This document shows, piece by piece, positions 44,793-53,500 of a stretch of 64,000 nt of DNA. A program made the position numbers and the translations under genes. This DNA is from Roseiarcus sp963774195 (GTDB lineage Bacteria; Pseudomonadota; Alphaproteobacteria; Rhizobiales; Beijerinckiaceae), in assembly GCA_963774195.1 (NCBI GenBank), contig CAVZDY010000001.1, positions 806,001 to 870,000 of the forward strand, read 5' to 3'. The notes beneath the pieces are model-generated. The model had not been told where the DNA came from, did not search any database, and worked only from the letters and a program-made list of their open reading frames with translations. How positions within the stretch are numbered: position 1 is the first letter of the stretch; each line of letters starts with the position of its first letter.

Positions 44793-46349
44793 CTATTCCG
44801 CCGCGGCCTTGGGGGCCTCTCCGGCGAAGTCCTCCCCGAAATTGTCCAACGCGCTGAGCACCGGCAGCGGCGTCAGGCCGCCCAAAGCGCACAGCGAGCC
44901 ATCGGTCATCACTTCGCAAAGATCGCGCAGAAGTTCGATGTTTTTCAGGCGGTCGCGGCCGGCCACGATTTTGTCGACCGTCTCGACGCCGCGCGTCGAG
45001 CCGATGCGGCACGGCGTGCACTTGCCGCAGCTCTCGGCGGCGCAGAACGCGAAGGCGAAGCGCGCCTGCTTCGCCATGTCGACCGTGTCGTCGAAGACGA
45101 CAATCCCGCCATGGCCGAGCATCCCCTTGGCGGCGATCATCGCTTCATAGTCGAGCGGCGTGTCGAGCAGGCTTCGCGGAAAATAGGCGCCGAGCGGGCC
45201 GCCGATCTGCACCGCGCGGATGGGCCGGCCGCTGCGCGTGCCGCCGCCGAAACCCTCGACGAGTTCGCGAATCGTCGCTCCAAAGGCGAGTTCGACGAGG
45301 CCGCCGCGCTTGACGTTGCCGGCAAGCTGGAAGGGCTGCGAGCCGCGCGAACGGCCGACGCCATATTCGGCGTAGGCCTTGCCGCCGTTGGCGAAAATCC
45401 AGGGCGTCGAGGCGAAGCTCAACACATTGTTGATGACGGACGGCTTGCCGAACAGGCCGGAGATGGCGGGCAACGGCGGCTTGACGCGCACCTGGCCGCG
45501 CTTGCCTTCGAGGCTTTCGAGCAGCGAGGTCTCTTCGCCGCAGATATAGGCCCCCGCTCCGAGCCGCGCCTCGATGTCGAAGGCGCGGCCTGAGCCGAGC
45601 ATGTTCGAGCCGAGCAGGCCGGCGGCGCGCGCCCGTTCCAGCGCGGCCGAGAACGTTCCGAAGGCGTGCGGATATTCCGAGCGGATGTAGACATAGCCGC
45701 GCGTCGCGCCGACCGCGAGCGCCGCGATCGCCATGCCCTCGATCAGCAGGAACGGATCGCCTTCCATCAGCATCCGGTCGGCGAAGGTGCCGCTGTCGCC
45801 TTCATCGGCGTTGCAGACGACGTATTTTTGGTCCGCCGGGGCGCCGGCGACCGTGCGCCACTTGATGCCGGTCGGGAAACCCGCGCCGCCGCGCCCGCGC
45901 AGCCCCGAGGCGAGGACCTCCTCGATCGTCTGCGCCGGGCCCAGCGCCAGCGCCCGTTCGAGCCCGACAAGGCCGCCGTGCCGGCGATAATCGTCGAGCG
46001 ACAGCGGATCGACGACGCCACAGCGCGAGAAGATCAGTCGCTGCTGCCGCTTGAGAAAATCGATATCGTCGACGAGGCCGAGCGCCTTCGGATGCGGGCG
46101 GCTAGCGAGGAAATCCTGGTCGAACAGCGAAGCGACGTCGCCCGGCGCGATCGGCCCGTAGGCGAAGCGGCCCTGCGGCGTCTCGACCTCGATCATCGGC
46201 TCGAGCCAGAAAAGCCCGCGTGAGCCGGTGCGGACGATGGAGAGCGCAACGCCGCGCGACCCCGCCTCATCGGCGATCGCTTGCGCGACACGGTTCGCGC
46301 CGACCGAGATCGCGGCCGAATCGGCGGGGATCATGACGCGCGCAGTCAT
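44793..46349 (-). CDS. fdsB: NAD-dependent formate dehydrogenase, beta subunit (NuoF-like diaphorase)
   Basis: The subunit holds FMN and a [4Fe-4S] cluster and reduces NAD. The 518-residue protein has an N-terminal thioredoxin-like [2Fe-2S] remnant region, the FMN/NAD site SGLRGRGGAGFPTGIKW, CNADEGDSGTFADRML and YICGEETSLLESLEG, and the cluster motif ESCGKCTPCRIG. ATG 46349 overlaps the fdsG stop by 4 bp. Confidence 0.95.
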   Translation of the reverse strand: MTARVMIPADSAAISVGANRVAQAIADEAGSRGVALSIVRTGSRGLFWLEPMIEVETPQGRFAYGPIAPGDVASLFDQDFLASRPHPKALGLVDDIDFLKRQQRLIFSRCGVVDPLSLDDYRRHGGLVGLERALALGPAQTIEEVLASGLRGRGGAGFPTGIKWRTVAGAPADQKYVVCNADEGDSGTFADRMLMEGDPFLLIEGMAIAALAVGATRGYVYIRSEYPHAFGTFSAALERARAAGLLGSNMLGSGRAFDIEARLGAGAYICGEETSLLESLEGKRGQVRVKPPLPAISGLFGKPSVINNVLSFASTPWIFANGGKAYAEYGVGRSRGSQPFQLAGNVKRGGLVELAFGATIRELVEGFGGGTRSGRPIRAVQIGGPLGAYFPRSLLDTPLDYEAMIAAKGMLGHGGIVVFDDTVDMAKQARFAFAFCAAESCGKCTPCRIGSTRGVETVDKIVAGRDRLKNIELLRDLCEVMTDGSLCALGGLTPLPVLSALDNFGEDFAGEAPKAAAE

Positions 46350-46828
46350 TGCACGCCTCCACGGGTTCGCGCCACGATGGCGTCGATCGCTTCAGCGTCG
46401 AGCCGGCCGATCGGCTCGTCATCGAGCAGCGCCGCGGGTGAGAGCGCGCAATTGCCGAGGCAATAGACGGTCTCGACGACGAGCGGGGCGCCCGGCTCGG
46501 CGTCGTCGACGGCAAGGCCGTGCGCCTCGGCCAGATGCGCCACCAGCTTTTCGCAGCCGAGCGCCTGGCAGGATTCGGCGCGGCAAAGCTTCAGCACGGC
46601 GCCGTCGACCGGCGCGCGCCGAAAGTCGTGATAGAAGCTGACGACGCCGAGGGTTTCCGCCTTCGAGAGGTTCAGCGCCTCGGCCACGAGAGGAACCGCC
46701 GCGCCGTCGATATAGCCGAAGCGCTCCTGCAGAGCGTGCAGGATCGGCAGCATCGCGCCGGGCTCGGCGCTCCGCTCCTCGATCATGGCGCGCGCCTGGG
46801 CTTCGTCCCAGGGCATCCGGCCAGTCAT
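46346..46828 (-). CDS. fdsG: NAD-dependent formate dehydrogenase, gamma subunit (NuoE-like)
   Basis: A 160-residue thioredoxin-like [2Fe-2S] subunit passing electrons to FdsB. Segments are MLPILHALQERFGYIDGAAV, LGVVSFYHDFR and the four cluster cysteines in LCRAESCQALGC and VYCLGNCALSPA. It is the first gene of fdsGBA-fdhD-fdsD. A dyad with LysR-site character lies about 90-105 bp upstream. Confidence 0.95.
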   Translation of the reverse strand: MTGRMPWDEAQARAMIEERSAEPGAMLPILHALQERFGYIDGAAVPLVAEALNLSKAETLGVVSFYHDFRRAPVDGAVLKLCRAESCQALGCEKLVAHLAEAHGLAVDDAEPGAPLVVETVYCLGNCALSPAALLDDEPIGRLDAEAIDAIVARTRGGVQ

Positions 46829-46916
46829 CTCGTTGTCTCCATCGGGCGGTTCCGCCGCCTGATTTCAACAATCCTCCCATGCCGCGAGCCGAGGCAAATT
46901 GAAGTTTTGCAAGAGG

Positions 46917-46935
46917 CGATAGAAAATCTCTATCG
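46917..46935. promoter_or_regulatory. CGATAG-N7-CTATCG operator before the fds operon
   Basis: A perfect 6-bp dyad with a 7-bp spacer (a T-N11-A LysR-type pattern) lies about 90-105 bp upstream of fdsG, overlapping the last codon of the lysR gene. An identical half-site and spacing combination occurs at 47884-47902, upstream of lysR itself. It is the likely binding site of the LysR regulator. Confidence 0.75.
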
Positions 46936-47853
46936 ACCCTCCCAGACCGGCGGCGCCGCTACGAGAACCTCAAGGTCGGCTTCGTGTTCCATGGCGAAAA
47001 GCTTGCGCGCCAAGGGCGAGGGCGGCTCGCGATCCGCCATGATGAGGCCGATGGTCCGCCGCGCGGTCGGCTCGACGAGTTCGAGGGCGCGCGTGTTGCG
47101 CGGCTCGCCGAGGATGCGCAGCAACTGCCGCGGCACGATCGACGAACAGCGCCCGGCGCTGGCGTGCGAAACGAGGTCGAAAATGGAGTTCGTCTCCACC
47201 GAAGGCTGCGGCGTCGCGCCGACCGAGCGGAAAACGCCGTCGATGATGCGGCGGTTTTGCATGTCGGGCGTCAGCAGGCACAGCGGCGCGCTGGCGGCTT
47301 CCTTCCAGGAAATCGCGCCGCGGTCGGCGAACGGACTCGTAAGCGGCGTGAGGAAGACATAGTCCTCCTCGTAAATCGGCTTCGCCTTGACGTGCTCGAG
47401 CGGTTCGTTCTCGAGATAGGTGAGGCCCACGTCGAGCTCGAAATCATCGAGCCGCCGCCGAATCTCCTGCGAAGTGAGGGAGAGCGCCGTCACCGTCACG
47501 CTGGGATAGCGGGCGATGAAGGGCGTCGTCAGATGCGAGAGGATCGGCAGCGCGGTCGGGACGGCGCCGAGCCGCAGCCGGCCGGCGAGGCCCTTATCGA
47601 GTTCCTCGATGTCCCGACGCATCGCCTCGGCCTCGGCGAGGATTCGGTGGGCGTGCTCCAGTGCGAGGCGCCCTTGGGGCGTCAGGCCGACATAGCGATG
47701 GCCCCGTTCGACGATCGGCGCGCCCAGGTGCTCTTCGAGCTGGCGGATGCCGGCGGAGAGCGTCGGCTGCGTCACATGGCATGCGTCGGCTGCGCGGCCG
47801 AAATGCTTTTCGCGCGCCAGCGCCACAAGATATTCCAATTGGCGGACCACCAT
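46930..47853 (-). CDS. LysR-family regulator of the formate dehydrogenase operon (FdsR-like)
   Basis: A 307-residue LysR protein. The winged-helix N-terminus reads MVVRQLEYLVALAREKHFGRAADACHVTQPTLSAGIRQLEE. The effector domain starts LAGRLRLGAVPTALPIL. It is upstream of and codirectional with fdsGBA. A LysR protein, FdsR, controls the fds operon in Cupriavidus, which supports the same role. Two identical dyads, one before fdsG and one before its own start, suggest it activates the operon and regulates itself. Confidence 0.9.
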   Translation of the reverse strand: MVVRQLEYLVALAREKHFGRAADACHVTQPTLSAGIRQLEEHLGAPIVERGHRYVGLTPQGRLALEHAHRILAEAEAMRRDIEELDKGLAGRLRLGAVPTALPILSHLTTPFIARYPSVTVTALSLTSQEIRRRLDDFELDVGLTYLENEPLEHVKAKPIYEEDYVFLTPLTSPFADRGAISWKEAASAPLCLLTPDMQNRRIIDGVFRSVGATPQPSVETNSIFDLVSHASAGRCSSIVPRQLLRILGEPRNTRALELVEPTARRTIGLIMADREPPSPLARKLFAMEHEADLEVLVAAPPVWEGR

Positions 47854-47883
47854 GGCCGCAATCTAGCCCGCGCGGGAGGCGGA

Positions 47884-47902
47884 CGATAGCCTGTGTCTAT
47901 CG
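47884..47902. promoter_or_regulatory. CGATAG-N7-CTATCG operator upstream of lysR
   Basis: The half-sites and spacing are the same as at 46917-46935. The site lies 31-49 bp upstream of the lysR start and 57 bp before the divergent SCO1 gene. It is suited to LysR autoregulation and could also affect SCO1 expression. Confidence 0.75.
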
Positions 47903-47958
47903 ATTGCCGGTGGTCGGCCGAAGCGCTATTCAGCCTCGGCCTTTGAAGGAGACCGACT

Positions 47959-48561
47959 TTGACCCAAGCGAGCGGCAAATTTTCCGGGCCGGGTAGTCCG
48001 TTTCGCTCCCTGGCGATCGGCTTGGCGCTGGCGGCGCTGATCGCCTCGGGCGTCTGGATCGCCATGCCGCCCGCACGCAACGCGACCTCGCTGATCGGCG
48101 GGCCTTTCACGCTTCAAACCGGTGACGGCAAGACGCTGACCGACGCCGACATGAAGGGCCATCCCTTCCTGGTCTATTTCGGCTACACCCATTGCCCTGA
48201 TGTCTGCCCGACGACCTTGGCGCAGATCTCCGACGCGCTGCGCAAGATGCCGGACAAGCCGATCCGCGCGCTGTTCGTCACCGTCGATCCGGCGCGCGAC
48301 ACTCCAGCCAGCATGGCCGATTACGTATCAAGCTTCGATTCGCGCATCGTCGGCCTCTCGGGCTCGCCCGAACAGATCGCCGCCGTCGAGAAAACCTACC
48401 GCGTCTATGCCCGCAAGGGCGAGGCGGAGGCGAACGGCGGCTATTCGATGGATCACTCCTCCATCGTCTATCTGATGGACGCGAAGGGGAATTTCGTCGA
48501 GGCCCTCAACGTTGACCGTCCGCCCGAGGACGTCGCGAAGGAACTGTCGGCCTTTTTGTGA
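47959..48561 (+). CDS. SCO1/SenC family copper chaperone
   Basis: SCO proteins deliver copper to the CuA site of cytochrome oxidase or act as thiol-disulfide oxidoreductases. The 200-residue protein has a membrane anchor (SLAIGLALAALIASGVWIAM), the CPDVC motif (C79, C83) and H166 in SMDHSSIVYLMD. Translation starts at TTG 47959 after GGAG by 8 bp. It is divergent from lysR; no oxidase genes adjoin it. Confidence 0.93.
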   Translation: MTQASGKFSGPGSPFRSLAIGLALAALIASGVWIAMPPARNATSLIGGPFTLQTGDGKTLTDADMKGHPFLVYFGYTHCPDVCPTTLAQISDALRKMPDKPIRALFVTVDPARDTPASMADYVSSFDSRIVGLSGSPEQIAAVEKTYRVYARKGEAEANGGYSMDHSSIVYLMDAKGNFVEALNVDRPPEDVAKELSAFL

Positions 48562-48567
48562 GGGGAA

Positions 48568-48593
48568 CCCCTTCTCTCCTTGCGGGAGAAGGG
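48568..48593. repeat. REP-like hairpin after SCO1
   Basis: CCCTTCTC and GGAGAAGGG flank a short loop with TTGCG, matching the family at 27455 and 55081 with small differences. It lies 7 bp after the SCO1 stop, in the convergent gap before the phosphoesterase gene. It is a likely transcription boundary. Confidence 0.7.
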
Positions 48594-48629
48594 ACAGGGC
48601 GGCTCCGCGTCGATCAAGGCGCTTCGCTC

Positions 48630-50498
48630 TCAGACCGGCTCGACCCGGTATTTGACGAAGCCGCCGGGCGCCGCGCCGAGCGACGTGAGCTTGACGCTCG
48701 ACGGCGCCCTCGCGTGGACCGCGGCGGGCGAGGTCAGGAAGGTCGCGACGACATGGCCGGGCCAGCGCGCGAAGCGCCAACTGCCGCCCGGTTTGGGTTC
48801 GATATGCCGCATCTCCTGGATATAGCGGATCATCGCGTCGCGATTGGCGTCGGGCGCTTCGAAGACAACCGTTGAGCCGTCGCAGCCGGGGAAATTGCCG
48901 CCGCCGCCAGCGCGGTAGCTGTTGGTGACGACGACGAATTGCTGGCGCGGATCGACCGGCGCGCCGCGGAAGGCGAGATTGCGGATGCGCCGCGCGGAAG
49001 GCGCGACGAGCGCGCCGTCCGCGTCGTAGCGGGAGGGCTCGGTAACGTCGATCTCATAGGTTACGCCGTCGATGACGTCGAAATTGTAGGCGGGAAAGCT
49101 CGGGTCGATCAGCGGCTGTTCCGCCGTCAACCCGGGGTCGATGCGCAGAAACAATCCCGCGGAGCGTTCGAGCCAATCCGCGAGCGCCGCGCCGGCGATT
49201 TTCACGACCCGCAGCGCGTTGGGATAGGGATAGAGATCCGCGACGTGCTTGATGGCGATCGGCCCGGCGGGAACGTCGGTGTAAAAATCGGGGCCGCCGC
49301 GTCCGCCTGACTTGAACGGCGCCGCGGCGGAGAGGATCGGCAGGCCGGCGAGCGCCGGCAGCGTCGGAGCGAGGCGTTCGAGATACCAGCCCTGCGCGGC
49401 GTTGACGATTTGCACCGAGGGGTCGTCCGCCACCACGGCGAAATAGGAATTGAGCGGGGAGGCGAGGTCGCCGACCGGCAGGCGCACATAGGCCAGCGTC
49501 GCCCGGTGCGCGTCCTGCGCCGTCGCCAGCACCTTGGGGTCCGCCTCCGTCAGGGGGATCACCGTGTCGCCGTCACGGCGATAGATCGGCCGCGCCTCGA
49601 CTTTGGCCGAGGCGATGCGCCAGCCCGCCTCCGCCTCCGCCAGGGCGAGGTCGATGACGCCGACGTGGCTGCCCCAGAAGCCGGGCATGCAGGCGGGCGC
49701 GCCATGCAGGGCGCCCTCGACGGCGTCGACGCCGGCGATTCCAGCGAAATCATCGCCCGGCAGCACCAAGTGCTGATGGCCGAGGAACATCGCGTCGACG
49801 CCGCCAACCTCGGTGAGCGCCAGCGCTGCGTTCTCCTCGTCGACCTGCGGCGCGATCTTTCGCGTAATGCCGGAATGGCAAAGCGCCACCACGAGATCGA
49901 CGCCTTGCGCGCGCAATATTGGGAGATGGACGCGCGCCGCTTCGGCGACGCCGATCGTCGCCACGCGGCCTTGCAGGAAGCTCCGATCCCATTGCACGAT
50001 CTGCGGCGGCGTAAAGCCGATGACGCCGACCTTGAGGCGCCGTTCCGCGCCCGAATCGTCGCGCACGGTGGGTTCGAGAACGAGCCAGGGCGTGAAATAG
50101 GGCTGCCCGTCCGGCCGCAGCACGTTGCAGCACAGCGCCGGGAAGGCCGCGCCGGCGAGCGCAAGGTCGAGAAAGTCGAGCCCGTAGTTGAAGTCGTGAT
50201 TGCCGATCGAGCAGGCGGCGTAGTCGAGCGCGTTCATCGCCGCGATCATCGGATGGACGTCGCCGCGCTTCAGTCCCATTGCCGTCGCGGCGTAATCGCC
50301 GAGCGGCGCGCCCTGGATGATGTCGCCGTTGTCGAACAGCAGCGCGTTGGCGACTTCGGCGCGAGCTCTCGCGATCAGCGAAGCCGTCTTGACGAGACCG
50401 ACCGTGTCGTCCGGCCGGTCGCGATAATAGTCGTAGGCCAAGATGCTGGCGTGAAGGTCGCTGGTGCCGATCAGTCGGAGAGAAAGGCCGGCGCGCAT
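48630..50498 (-). CDS. 5'-nucleotidase / 2',3'-cyclic nucleotide phosphodiesterase family (CpdB-like)
   Basis: A 622-residue metallophosphoesterase: GTSDLHASILAYDYY, NGDIIQGAPLGDY, IGNHDFNYG, VALCHSGI and FLGHQHLVLPGDD supply the two-metal site. The C-terminal nucleotide-binding domain includes TNSYRAGGGGNFPGCDG. CpdB-like proteins are periplasmic, but no signal peptide is visible at MRAGLSLRLIGTSDL, so this one may be cytoplasmic or use an unusual export route. It hydrolyses 2',3'-cyclic or 3'-nucleotides by family inference. Confidence 0.88.
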   Translation of the reverse strand: MRAGLSLRLIGTSDLHASILAYDYYRDRPDDTVGLVKTASLIARARAEVANALLFDNGDIIQGAPLGDYAATAMGLKRGDVHPMIAAMNALDYAACSIGNHDFNYGLDFLDLALAGAAFPALCCNVLRPDGQPYFTPWLVLEPTVRDDSGAERRLKVGVIGFTPPQIVQWDRSFLQGRVATIGVAEAARVHLPILRAQGVDLVVALCHSGITRKIAPQVDEENAALALTEVGGVDAMFLGHQHLVLPGDDFAGIAGVDAVEGALHGAPACMPGFWGSHVGVIDLALAEAEAGWRIASAKVEARPIYRRDGDTVIPLTEADPKVLATAQDAHRATLAYVRLPVGDLASPLNSYFAVVADDPSVQIVNAAQGWYLERLAPTLPALAGLPILSAAAPFKSGGRGGPDFYTDVPAGPIAIKHVADLYPYPNALRVVKIAGAALADWLERSAGLFLRIDPGLTAEQPLIDPSFPAYNFDVIDGVTYEIDVTEPSRYDADGALVAPSARRIRNLAFRGAPVDPRQQFVVVTNSYRAGGGGNFPGCDGSTVVFEAPDANRDAMIRYIQEMRHIEPKPGGSWRFARWPGHVVATFLTSPAAVHARAPSSVKLTSLGAAPGGFVKYRVEPV

Positions 50499-50599
50499 AC
50501 GATCCTCAAAGCGCGAATCGCTGAGTTTAGCTTAGATCCGACTGCGGGAAGCGCAAAAAGCGCGAAGGAGGCGCCGCCTTTGGCGGCGGCGCGCCCCCG

Positions 50600-53500
50600 T
50601 CAGAGAACCGTCCCGTTGCGGGTGGGAACGGGAGCTTGGGTCTGGGTCGCCTGCGGCGCGCCGCTCTTGCCGTCCCAACCGCCGGTCGGCTCGACCTCTT
50701 CGTTGGCGGCCGGCGAGGGCGTCGCAACCTGGAACGCCGCGAGCGTCTTGGCGGCGGTCACCAGCGCCTGCGCGTCCATCTTGGCGGCGACCTCGTCGCG
50801 CTTCTTGGCGGCGTCGACGTCCCCCTGCTGGGCGGCGAGCGAGAACCAGATCCATGACTGCGTGAGATCCTGCGGCACGCCCATGCCGCGCGCATAGAGA
50901 ATGCCGAGATTGAACTGGCTGTCGCGAATGCCGAGCTGCCCCGCCTTGCGGAACCATCGCGCGGCCTCCGCATAATCGGGCTTGCCGCCGGCGGCGGCCT
51001 CGGCGTTCATCACCGCGAGGTTGTGCATGGCGCGCGCGTTGCCGGCGCCGGCCGCCTTGCCGTACCACGACAAGGCGAGCTGCGGATCGCGCGCGACGCC
51101 GACGCCCTTCTCGTAGAGCGCGCCGAGCCGGTATTGGGCGATCGGCAGGTCGCGCGCCGCCGCCTGCTCGAGCCATTGCGCGGCCGTCTGCGGGTCCTTG
51201 GCGGCGCCGCGCCCATCGAGCAGGCGCGCGCCCATTTCGAATTCAGCGTTGACGTCGCCGGCCGTCGCCGCCTCGCGCAGCGCGGCGGGCAGCCCGGAGG
51301 GAATGGCGGCGACGAGATCGCCGGGCGCCCGCCTGGCGGCGCTCTTTGCGCCGGGGATCGAGCCGACCGGACTGATGTCGACGCCTTCCCTGGGGGTGGT
51401 CTGGGGCGGCTCGGTGGCGACGACGACCTTCGCCGGCGCCTCAAGTTCCGACTTCTGCATCAACGGCGCATGGCCGCCGGCGCGCATTTCGACGAGGGCG
51501 ACCGCTGCGATCATCGCGATCAGCGTCGCAGCAAGGAGGAGTGGGCGCCGATGGCCTGAGACAAAAGTCTTCGCATGGGCGAGCAAGGCCTCGGGCGGCT
51601 GGTCGCCGGAGTCCTTCGGCTCCGCCGGCGGCTTTGCCTTCTTGCCGGAGCTTTCCGCCATCGCCGCCTGGGCGGCGCGGCGCGCGGCGGCGATGTGGGC
51701 GTTGACGGCGCTCTTCGGCGGAGCGACTTCGGCCTCGGGCCTGCGCGGGCGCGCGGGCGGCGAGCCCGGCTCGAGCAGAAAGTCGGCGCCGTCGATCGCG
51801 CCGGCGGGCGGGGGCGGTTGAACGGGCGGTGCGCCAGCCGACTGCCGCGCGGCGACAAGCTTGGGCGCCGCTACGTTGACGGCGCTGCGGGTGGCCTCGT
51901 CGACCCGCGCAACCTCGTCTTCGATGCGGCCGAGGCGACCAACCAGGCGCTCCAGAATGTCCTGGAGGTTGGTCAACCGCGTCTGCATGCGCTTATCGGC
52001 GCTCGCCTGTTCGGCGCGAATGTCCGCCAGCCCGTCGGCGATCGGATCGTCGTCACGTGAAGCGGGCAGGGACTGTAGCGTGCGTCGGGTCGCGTCGAGT
52101 TCGGCGACGAGGTCGTTGACCTTGCGCTCCAGCGAGGCGCTGGCAGGAGCCCCGGATTGCAGGGTGTCGAGGCGATCGTGAATGTCGGAAATCTGGGTCG
52201 CCAGCGCGTCCGGGTCGACCCGGCTCCGGTCGCGACGCTCGAGACGCTCGACCAGGAGTTCGGCCGCCTGGTCGATCAGCGCCGGATCGAGCCTCATCGG
52301 CCCGTTTCGGTCGAGCCGGTCCTGCAGCGCGTGCAGCGCCTCCTCGAGCGGACGCAAATCGAAGGCGGCGCCGATCCGCTGATCGATGCGCTGGCCGAGG
52401 TCGCGGATCATCCCGGCGATCTCGCCGGCGCCGCTCGCGGCGGTCGGCGCCCGATCGAGCTTTTGGTTGATCTCGCGCAGCAGCCCCTCGAAGGGACGGG
52501 TGTCGATTGTCGTCGGCGCGACGAGCTTGGCGCTGAGGTCGCGCATCAGATTTTCGATCGGCGCGGTGTCGATCTCGATCGGCCGCTCGCCCAGCAAACG
52601 GAGCGCTTCCTCCAGGGGAGCGATGTCGAGGGTGGGACTGGCGCGCTGGTCGATGCGCGCGCCCAGGTCCTGGATCATCGCGGCGAGACGGTCCTGAGCG
52701 GGCAGGGCCGCCGGCCGGTCGAGCTTCGCGCTGAGTTCGCGCAGCGCCGCTTCGAGCTTCGCCGCGTCGGGCGCCTGTGGCTTTTGCAGCGCCTGGTCCA
52801 TGCGCTGCGCCAGCTGTTCGAGTCGTCGCTCGATCGCCGAGAGCGCGGCGGTGGGAGTTGAGCGCTCGATCTGGGCCCGCGCGTCGGCGAGCAGAGCGAC
52901 GGCGCGCGCCGTCTCAGCCTGCGGCGAGGGATTGGAGGCCAGCCGTTCGACGCGATCGGCGAGGTCGCCAATCTGGCGCTCGAGCCGCTCGACCGGAACC
53001 GGCCGCATCGCGGCGGCGGCGAGCAGGTTGCGCACCTCCTCGGTCTGCGCGCGAATGCGCTCCAGAACGTCGGGATTGATCGCCCCTTTGGCGAGCGCGT
53101 CAATCCGCGCCTCGATGGCGCGGATTTCGCGTTGCAGGCCGGCGACGGGCGCCTGCGGATCATGCGCGCGCAGCGCGTCGCGCACTTCGCCGAGCAGCGC
53201 TTCAAGCGGCGCGATCAAGGTTTCGCGGACGCCGGTGTCGCGCACCGCCGCAATGCGGTCGCTGAGATCGCGCATCGCGCCTTCCAGTGCGACGACCGCA
53301 TTGCGCGGGGCGAGATCGGTGAGGCTGCGCGACATCGCCGCGACCTCGGCCCGCAGCGCCTGCACGTCGGCCGCCGGGGCCGCGCCTCGCTCGCTTTCGT
53401 CGCCGCGCAATTTGTCGATCCGCTGCGTCAACGCCAGGATTTCCCGGCGCAGCGATTCGATCGCGGGTTCTTGCGGCGCCGCCGGCGTAGGGCGCGGTTC

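Noticed and set aside
41948..44857. A 969-codon frame on the plus strand opposite fdsA
   Set aside because: It is the antisense shadow of a long high-GC gene. Composition is rich in Arg/Ala/Gly, no family motif is present, and the opposite strand has complete, motif-rich fdsA.
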